Of a stretch of DNA of 64,000 nt, positions 57,929 to 64,000 are shown in pieces. Source of the DNA: Sphingomonas oligoaromativorans (GTDB lineage Bacteria; Pseudomonadota; Alphaproteobacteria; Sphingomonadales; Sphingomonadaceae). Position 1 is the stretch's first letter; each line of letters opens with the position of its first letter. The DNA lies in contig NZ_JAASQK010000008.1 of NCBI RefSeq assembly GCF_011762195.1, positions 119,257 to 183,256 of the forward strand, written 5' to 3'. Position numbers and translations under genes: made by a program. Under the pieces are notes generated by a model. That model saw only the letters and a program-made list of their open reading frames with translations, did not search any database and was not told where the DNA came from.

Positions 57929-58545
57929 CCGCAGATCACGGCCACCGCCTTGCGGGCGATGTCCCGAAGCTCCTCCCGATCGGCGCCCGCCCTGGCGCGC
58001 AGGGCGATGGTCTGCATCGTCGCCGTCGCCATCATGGCCAGCGTTTCGGGATCGGCGCCGACCTTCAACTCGCCCGCCTCGCGGGCCGCACGGAGCCGCG
58101 CTTCGAACCCGGCATCGAGCCTTCGGAAGCCTGCCGCCACGATGCGCTGGATCTCGGCATCCTCGGCGGCTTCGGTGATGGCCGTGCCGACCACGAAACA
58201 GCCACGCGGCCGCGCGCCATCCACGAAATAGATCGACAGGGCCGCCTCATAGGCGCGCATCAGCGCCTCCTTCAGAGTGCCGCCGCTGAGCGCCTCGCCC
58301 AGGGTGACGAATTTCTGGTCCCAATATTCGCCCAGCGCCTTGAGATAGAGCGCGTGCTTGTCCCCGAACGCCGCGCGCAGGCTCGGCCGGTTCATGCCCG
58401 TCGCGGCGGAAATATCGTCGAGCGACGTGCCGGAATAGCCGGTCTTCCAGAAGGCTTCCGTCGCCCGCTGGAGGGCGACCTCGGGATCATAGGCGCGTGG
58501 CCGGCCGCGCCCCCTTGCCTCGCTCTCTTTTGAATTTTGTTCCAT
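57925..58545 (-). CDS. TetR-family regulator divergent from the efflux operon
   Basis: A 206-residue repressor with the N-terminal helix-turn-helix YSGTSLDDISAATGMNRPSL followed by RAAFGDKHALY and a C-terminal TetR domain. It faces the emrA-emrB-nodT operon. The inverted pair TTGAATTTTGTTC/GAACAAAATTCAA in the shared promoter is the likely operator. Control of the pump and of itself is inferred. Confidence 0.87.
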   Translation of the reverse strand: MEQNSKESEARGRGRPRAYDPEVALQRATEAFWKTGYSGTSLDDISAATGMNRPSLRAAFGDKHALYLKALGEYWDQKFVTLGEALSGGTLKEALMRAYEAALSIYFVDGARPRGCFVVGTAITEAAEDAEIQRIVAAGFRRLDAGFEARLRAAREAGELKVGADPETLAMMATATMQTIALRARAGADREELRDIARKAVAVICG

Positions 58546-58610
58546 TTCGCATAAAATCCTTGACGCACGTCTCCGTCAGGCATATTTGTCCATCATCGAA
58601 CAAAATTCAA
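58530..58610. promoter_or_regulatory. Widely spaced inverted repeat in the tetR-emrA promoter region
   Basis: TTGAATTTTGTTC at 58530-58542 and GAACAAAATTCAA at 58598-58610 are perfect 13-base inverted copies, separated by 55 bases. The first overlaps the tetR start codon. Each may bind TetR, with looping or independent occupancy possible. Confidence 0.6.
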
Positions 58611-58699
58611 GCCGGCTGAAAACGGCGACCCGACCTCCCGGTTTTCGCGGGTTCATGGCGGCCGGAACTGTTGGGTGGCGTCAGCGTGCTTCCCACCAA

Positions 58700-59806
58700 A
58701 TGACGGATCGGACGATGCAAGACCAGATTGACGAAGCGACGGAAAGCGCGAGCCCCAACCCGCCGAAGCGGACGCTCGGCCAGAGGCTGCGCCTTCCCCT
58801 GATGATCGCGGTTCCGGTACTGGCCCTGATGGGCGCCGCGGCGGGATATTGGGCGGACAAGCCCTATGTCTCGACGAACGACGCCTTCGTCCGGGCGACG
58901 AAGGGCTCCATCAACGCGCGGGTTTCCGGCCAGGTGGTGGAAATCGCGGTGAAGGACAACCAGATCGTCCGCAGAGGCCAGCTTCTGTTCCGTATCGACC
59001 CCGAGCCCTATGAGATCGCGGTCGAGCAGGCCGAGGCCAAGCTCGCCAGCACCCGCCTCCAGATCGGGGGGCTGAAGGCCACCTATCGCCAGCAGCTCGC
59101 CGATCTTCAATCGGCCCGGGTGTCGGCCCAGTTCGACGGGCAGGAATTCGATCGCAAGAAGAACCTGCTCGCCTCCGACTTCACCTCGCGATCGGCCTAT
59201 GAGCAATCGGAAACCGCATATAAGGTCTCGCAGCAGCACATCGCCTCGGCCGGGGAGCAGGTGGCCAACACCGTGGCCGCGCTCGCCGGGAACCCCAATA
59301 TCGCGGTCGATCGACACCCGACGGTCCGCGAGGCGCAGGCGGAGCTCGATCGCGCCCGGCTGAACCTGTCCTACACCCGTGTCCTCGCCCCGGACGATGG
59401 GATCGTGACCAAGGTGGACGACCTCCAACTCGGCGATTTCGTCAACAGCGGCGCGGCCGTCTTCTCGATGATGTCGACGCATCGCATCTGGGTGGAGGCG
59501 AATTTCCGGGAGACCGGCCTCACCCACATGCGCCCCGGCCAGCCCGCGACGATCATGGTCGATGCCTATCCGGGGCATGGCTTCCCCGCCCATGTCGCCA
59601 GCATGAGCCCCGGCACCGGATCGGAATTCGCGGTGCTGCCGCCCGAGAACGCCACCGGCAACTGGGTGAAGGTGGTCCAGCGCCTGCCCGTCCGCCTGGA
59701 GTTCGACGCGCTCGATCCGCAGCGGCCGCTTTATTCGGGCATCAGCGTCACCGTCCGTATCGATACCCGCGCACGCCCCTCCCGGGCGACGCCAGAGGCG
59801 CGGTGA
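58700..59806 (+). CDS. emrA: HlyD/EmrA-family membrane fusion protein
   Basis: A 368-residue periplasmic adaptor. It has an N-terminal membrane anchor (LMIAVPVLALMGAAAGYW), then the lipoyl-like half GSINARVSGQVVEIAVKDNQ, a long coiled-coil hairpin (about 105-215) and the matching half LAPDDGIVTKVDDLQLGDFV. It joins the inner-membrane pump EmrB to the outer-membrane channel encoded downstream. The start at ATG 58700 is a choice; ATG 58715 is possible. Confidence 0.88.
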   Translation: MTDRTMQDQIDEATESASPNPPKRTLGQRLRLPLMIAVPVLALMGAAAGYWADKPYVSTNDAFVRATKGSINARVSGQVVEIAVKDNQIVRRGQLLFRIDPEPYEIAVEQAEAKLASTRLQIGGLKATYRQQLADLQSARVSAQFDGQEFDRKKNLLASDFTSRSAYEQSETAYKVSQQHIASAGEQVANTVAALAGNPNIAVDRHPTVREAQAELDRARLNLSYTRVLAPDDGIVTKVDDLQLGDFVNSGAAVFSMMSTHRIWVEANFRETGLTHMRPGQPATIMVDAYPGHGFPAHVASMSPGTGSEFAVLPPENATGNWVKVVQRLPVRLEFDALDPQRPLYSGISVTVRIDTRARPSRATPEAR

Positions 59807-61299
59807 GCGCGATGCCTGCCCTGAGCGCCCCGGCTGAGGGCCGCCCCCTGCTGTCGGGCGCGGCGCTGCTCGCGATCTACATGCAGGCGGTGAACATCTC
59901 GCTGCCCAACGCGGCGGTGCTGCACATCCAGGGCAGCCTGTCGATGACCGACGACGAGATCGGCTGGGTCTTCTCCTCCTACATCATGGCGAGCGCCATG
60001 GTGATGCCGATGACCCGCTGGCTGGCGGGCGCATTCGGGCGCAAGACGGTAATGCTCACGTCGCTGGCGCTCTTCGCCCTAGGCCTCATCCTCGATACGC
60101 AGGCGACGACGGCGTTGCAGTTCGTCTTCGCGCGCATCTTCCAGGGGGCGGCGAGCGGCCCGCTTGCGCCGCTCGCGATGGCCATCCTGCTGGAAGGCGT
60201 GCCGCCCGAGCGCCAGCCCCGGCGCGGCCTCCTCTCCACCGTGATCGGGCTCGCGGGCATGTTGAGCGGCCCCGCGATCGGCGGGATCATCAGCGAATAT
60301 CATGACTGGCGGCTGATCTTCGTGTTCGGCCTGCCGCTCACCGGCCTCATCTTCCTGACGATGGCGCTGTATCTGATCGAGCAGAAGCCCCGGCAGAACC
60401 CGCCTTTCGATTTCTTCGGCCTCGCGACGCTCGCGCTGGGCATGATCGGGCTGCAAATGCTGCTCGATCGCGGGGAGCGCATGGAATGGTTCGCGTCGAC
60501 CGAAAGCTGCATCGAAGCGGCCGCCGCTGCGCTCGGTTTCTATCTCTTCCTCGTCCATGTGCTGACCGCGGAGCGGCACTTCCTCAACAAGGCGCTGTTC
60601 CGCGATCGCAATTTCGCCTTCTCGACGGTGATGTTCTTCGCGCTCGGCTTCGTGCTGCTGCCGACGCTCGCGCTCACCTCGCCGATGCTGGAGGAACTGC
60701 TCGGCTATCCCGCCGACACCACCGGCTACATGACCCTTCCGCGCGGAGCCGCGCTGATCGGCGCGCTCGCCATCACCGCCACGGCCCCCAAATGGATCGA
60801 CAGCCGGCTGCTGGTCGTCACCGGCATCGGGCTCACCGCTTTGGGCAACTGGGTGATGCTCGGCTATTCGCCGCTGATGGACTGGCGCTATGTGCTGGTC
60901 GCCGGCACAATCCAGGGCGCCGGCCTCGGCATCCTGATGGCCGCGCTGAGCAAGACGGCGTTCAGCACGCTCGCCCCCGGGCTTCGCCCCGAGGGCACTG
61001 CGCTCTTCACCCTCGCCCGCCTCTACGGCAGCACCATCGGCATCGCGATCGTGCAGGTGCTTTTCTACAATCACACGCAGATGATGCATCTGGCGCTGGC
61101 CAAGAACCTGACGCCGCATCATGCGACCGGCCCGGCCGCCGGCCTTTTCGCCGGCGCCGGCCTTCCCATGCTCAACGAGTTGCTGACCGGACAGGCGGCG
61201 ATCATCGCGCTCATCAACCAGTTCAAGCTGATGATGATCGTGATCCTCGCCGTCAGCCCCCTTGCGTTGCTTCTCCGCAAATCGCGGCCGCTCAACTGA
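59803..61299 (+). CDS. emrB: DHA2-family drug efflux transporter, EmrB type
   Basis: A 498-residue MFS pump with about 14 hydrophobic segments. Motif A-like sequence RWLAGAFGRKTVML and the DHA2 motif GLAGMLSGPAIGGIISEYHD followed by WRLIF are present. It would expel hydrophobic toxic compounds using the proton gradient. GTG 59803 overlaps the emrA stop; ATG 59812 is an alternative. Confidence 0.9.
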   Translation: MSAMPALSAPAEGRPLLSGAALLAIYMQAVNISLPNAAVLHIQGSLSMTDDEIGWVFSSYIMASAMVMPMTRWLAGAFGRKTVMLTSLALFALGLILDTQATTALQFVFARIFQGAASGPLAPLAMAILLEGVPPERQPRRGLLSTVIGLAGMLSGPAIGGIISEYHDWRLIFVFGLPLTGLIFLTMALYLIEQKPRQNPPFDFFGLATLALGMIGLQMLLDRGERMEWFASTESCIEAAAAALGFYLFLVHVLTAERHFLNKALFRDRNFAFSTVMFFALGFVLLPTLALTSPMLEELLGYPADTTGYMTLPRGAALIGALAITATAPKWIDSRLLVVTGIGLTALGNWVMLGYSPLMDWRYVLVAGTIQGAGLGILMAALSKTAFSTLAPGLRPEGTALFTLARLYGSTIGIAIVQVLFYNHTQMMHLALAKNLTPHHATGPAAGLFAGAGLPMLNELLTGQAAIIALINQFKLMMIVILAVSPLALLLRKSRPLN

Positions 61300-61318
61300 A
61301 CCTCGCGGAGCCGACATC

Positions 61319-62770
61319 ATGATTTCGAAACGCTTCCTCCTCTCGCGCCGGATGGCCCGGACGGTCCTTGCGGGTGCGTCGCTCTCCCTCCTGTCGGCCT
61401 GCATGGTCGGGCCGGACTTCCAGAAGCCCGTGCCGCTCGGATCGCTGCATTATGATCGGCAGGCCGAGCAGCAACTCGCCACGGGGCAGAACGCCGACGC
61501 CCCGCGTATCCGTCTCGCGCAGGGGATCGAGGGCGACTGGTGGTCGACCCTTCAGTCCGCAAAGCTCGATCAGGTGATGCGCAAGGCGATCGACGGCAAT
61601 CTCGACCTCACCGCCGCCGACGCCACGATCGCCCAGGCGAACGAGGCTGTCGCCGCCGCGCGGGGCACGCTCCGCCCACAGGTCGATTTCGGCGCCAGCG
61701 GCGGCCGGCAGGGCGCGGGCGGATCGGCCTCCAACATCTATTCGGTGGGGCCGAGCGTCAGCTTCGATTTCGACATCTTCGGCGGCAAGAAACGCGCCGT
61801 CGAGGAACGCGGCGCGCTCGCGGACCTTCAGAGGCACCGCTACGACGCCGCCTATCTCACGCTGACCGGCGATGTCGCCAGTCAGGCGCTCCGGCTGGCG
61901 TCGGCGCGCGCGCAGATCGACGCGGTCGAGACGCTGCTCGAACAGGATCGCCGGACGCTCGCGCTCGTCCAGACGGGGCACAGGTTCGGGAGCGCCACGC
62001 AGGTGGATGTCGCGCTGGCGCAGACACAGCTCGCGCAGGACCAGACGCTGCTCCCGCCGCTCGCACAGCAACGCGACGTCGCGCGCCACGCCTTGTCCGT
62101 GCTCGCCAGCAAGGGGCCGGCCGATTGGATGCCGCCGGATTTCGGCATGGCGGATTTCGCGCTGCCTTCCACGCTCCCGGTCAGCCTGCCGTCCGAGGTC
62201 GCGCATGATCGCCCCGACATCCTCGCGGCGGAGGCCCAGCTCCACGCCGCCAGCGCCGCCATCGGTGTCGCGACCGCCGATCTCTATCCGCGTCTCCAGC
62301 TTTCCGCCTCGCTGGCCACGGCCGGGCCGGGCATCGGCACGCTCTGGAGCATCGCCGGAGGCCTGGCCGCGCCGATCTTCCATGGCGGCACGCTCAAGGC
62401 CAACCAGCGTGGTTCCGTCGATGGCTACAAGGCCTCGCTGGCCGATTATCGGCAGACGGTGGTGCGATCGCTCGGTCAGGTGGCCGACGTGCTTCAGGCG
62501 ATCAACCACGACGCCGAGGAATATGCCGCGCAGGAGCGCGCGCTGGCCGCCGCCGACGCCAGTCTGAAGCTCAATCAGGCCGGCTATCGCGCCGGCGAGA
62601 TCGATGTCCTGAAGGTTCTCGACGCCCAGCGCGCCTATCAGCGCGCGCTGCTCGGGCAGATCCAGGCGAGGACGGCGCAATATCTCGACGCGGTTCAGCT
62701 TTCCGTCGCGCTCGGCGGCAATGCCTCCGGCGCCTTCGCAAGAAGAACCACCGCGAACGAGACACGATGA
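61319..62770 (+). CDS. Outer-membrane efflux lipoprotein, NodT family
   Basis: A 483-residue TolC-like channel. The signal peptide ends with the lipobox LLSAC, followed by MVGPDFQKPVP, the typical NodT/OprM mature start. Two repeated helical halves contain DLTAADATIAQANEAVAAAR and PDILAAEAQLHAASAAIGVA followed by TADLYPRLQLSASL. It completes the EmrA-EmrB tripartite pump; the gap to emrB is 19 bases. Confidence 0.92.
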   Translation: MISKRFLLSRRMARTVLAGASLSLLSACMVGPDFQKPVPLGSLHYDRQAEQQLATGQNADAPRIRLAQGIEGDWWSTLQSAKLDQVMRKAIDGNLDLTAADATIAQANEAVAAARGTLRPQVDFGASGGRQGAGGSASNIYSVGPSVSFDFDIFGGKKRAVEERGALADLQRHRYDAAYLTLTGDVASQALRLASARAQIDAVETLLEQDRRTLALVQTGHRFGSATQVDVALAQTQLAQDQTLLPPLAQQRDVARHALSVLASKGPADWMPPDFGMADFALPSTLPVSLPSEVAHDRPDILAAEAQLHAASAAIGVATADLYPRLQLSASLATAGPGIGTLWSIAGGLAAPIFHGGTLKANQRGSVDGYKASLADYRQTVVRSLGQVADVLQAINHDAEEYAAQERALAAADASLKLNQAGYRAGEIDVLKVLDAQRAYQRALLGQIQARTAQYLDAVQLSVALGGNASGAFARRTTANETR

Positions 62771-62842
62771 GTCATTTCGGCACGGGCCGGCCGCGGCCGG
62801 TCCGGCGTTAACCCCCGCGGCGGATGTCCGCACCACAGGAGC

Positions 62843-63790
62843 ATGACCATGTCCCCCTCCGAGGAATTGCAGCAGACACGGATCCCGTTGAACACCGGCG
62901 CCGAGATGATGCCCGCCATCGGGTTCGGAACGCTGATCCCCGATCCGGCCAAGGCGAAGCAGGCGGTCAAGACGGCCTTGAAGGTCGGCTATCGCCAGTT
63001 CGATACGGCCGAACTCTACCGCAACGAGACCATCGTCGGAGAAGCGCTGAGCGAATCCTTCGACGAAGGCGTGCTGCGACGCGAGGAGCTGTTCCTGGTC
63101 GCCAAGCTATGGAACAACAACCACCGGCCCGAACGCCTGCGACGCGCTTTCGAGGCGAGCCTGCAACGGCTTCGGGTCGATTATGTCGACGCCTATCTGA
63201 TCCATACCCCCTTCGCCTTCCCACCGACCGACGAACAGCATCCCAAGGACGAGAATAACCAACCCGTCTACGACGATGGCATCACGCTGGAGGAGACGTG
63301 GCGCGCGATGGAAGCGCTCGTCGATGAAGGCAGAGTCGGCGTCATCGGCCTCTCCGACATCAAGCTGGATCGGCTGAAGCAGATCGTCGCGACGGCGCGG
63401 ATCAAGCCCTCGATCGTGCAGATCGAAGCCCACCCCTATCTGCCCGAGTGGGAGATGCTGGAATTCTGCAAGGAGCATGGCATCGTGCTTCAGGCCTTCG
63501 CGGCGCTGGGCCATGCGATGGAGCCGCGCCTGCTGGACGATCCCGTGATCGTCGCGATCGCCGCCCGCCTTGGCAAGACGCCGGCGCAGGTGGCCCTCGC
63601 ATGGGCGGTGCAGCGCGGCACGGCCTTTCTGACCACGTCGGTCACTCCGCAGCGCATCGCCGAGAATTTCGACATTTCCCCGCTCCCGACAGAAGCCATG
63701 ACGGAGATGCGCGAGCGACTGGCCAGGATTGTCCGCTACAATCAGGTGGTCGAAACGGGCGTGCCCGGCTTCGTGCCCCCTCCCAGATAA
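62843..63790 (+). CDS. Aldo/keto reductase
   Basis: A 315-residue NADPH-dependent oxidoreductase of the AKR superfamily. The catalytic tetrad is visible: Asp54 and Tyr59 (FDTAELYRNE), Lys88 (LVAKLW) and His121 (YLIHTP). The barrel motifs GVIGLSDIKLDRL and IVQIEAHPYLPEWEML are present. It probably detoxifies aldehydes; the substrate is unknown. It is 72 bases after the efflux operon and may be separately transcribed. Confidence 0.9.
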   Translation: MTMSPSEELQQTRIPLNTGAEMMPAIGFGTLIPDPAKAKQAVKTALKVGYRQFDTAELYRNETIVGEALSESFDEGVLRREELFLVAKLWNNNHRPERLRRAFEASLQRLRVDYVDAYLIHTPFAFPPTDEQHPKDENNQPVYDDGITLEETWRAMEALVDEGRVGVIGLSDIKLDRLKQIVATARIKPSIVQIEAHPYLPEWEMLEFCKEHGIVLQAFAALGHAMEPRLLDDPVIVAIAARLGKTPAQVALAWAVQRGTAFLTTSVTPQRIAENFDISPLPTEAMTEMRERLARIVRYNQVVETGVPGFVPPPR

Positions 63791-63867
63791 CGGAGTGCGC
63801 TTTTCGGTAGGAGCATTTACTCGGGCGCGGTGCGGGGAGGCTGGCCACGTTTGCCCTGAACGACGAG

Positions 63868-63895
63868 AGCCCCCATCGCGGGGGCGTTGGGGGCT
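63868..63895. terminator. Hairpin between the aldo/keto reductase gene and tRNA-fMet
   Basis: AGCCCCC and GGGGGCT form a stem at the outer ends, with an alternative inner pairing GCCCCC/GGGGGC. It lies between convergent units and could end both; there is no strong T-run. Confidence 0.5.
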
Positions 63896-63905
63896 GTTGA
63901 GGTGT

Positions 63906-63982
<77 letters not shown>

Positions 63983-64000
63983 TCACCATGGTTGCCGTAT

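Overview
The window is GC-rich DNA from an alphaproteobacterium, most likely a sphingomonad (order Sphingomonadales). This inference rests on the paired FlbT/FlaF flagellin regulators, the MotE-like and DUF6468-like flagellar proteins, the many ATGA/GTGA gene overlaps, FixL/FixJ-type signalling and a compact type II-C Cas9. No species can be named from the sequence alone. It looks chromosomal; I saw no insertion sequence, integrase or plasmid gene.

Bases 1-37600 are almost entirely flagellum and chemotaxis. In order: flgF (cut by the window edge), fliL-fliM-DUF6468-motE, a small envelope/TPR pair, flgE-flgK-flgL on the minus strand, flbT-fliI-fliJ-muramidase, a divergent sigma-70-family protein, a chemoreceptor, a FixLJ-like two-component pair and flaF. 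Then comes one long operon running motA-STAS-cheY-cheA-cheW-cheR-cheB-cheY-cheD-orphan-motB-FliL-like-PilZ. The export and rod genes follow (fliNOP on minus; flgC-fliE-fliQ-fliR-flhB and flgI-flgJ-flgN on plus), then an EAL phosphodiesterase. A short element close to TCCTATAA precedes most of these transcription units, often as back-to-back pairs. I infer it is the -10 element of a flagellar regulon, possibly read by the divergent sigma factor encoded in the middle of the cluster.

Bases 37695-48337 are mixed. They hold a tandem-HTH regulator, a gene-poor gap of about 600 bases, and a fluoride-resistance operon (fluoride riboswitch, CLC-F antiporter, CrcB channel, universal stress protein) in which the riboswitch can mask the Shine-Dalgarno sequence. 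Next are a TetR/quinone oxidoreductase pair with matching operators, a methyltransferase divergent from an AraC regulator, and a low-molecular-weight phosphatase/ATP-grasp/polysaccharide deacetylase group.

Bases 48478-55127 are a complete type II-C CRISPR-Cas locus: an antisense tracrRNA, cas9, cas1, cas2 and an array of 27 repeats. The crRNA strand is opposite to the cas genes. Each repeat carries a promoter-like pair with the same spacing as the tracrRNA promoter.

Bases 55261-64000 carry a CLC channel with CBS domains, a G/U mismatch glycosylase, a TetR regulator divergent from an EmrA-EmrB-NodT tripartite efflux operon, an aldo/keto reductase and the initiator tRNA-fMet.
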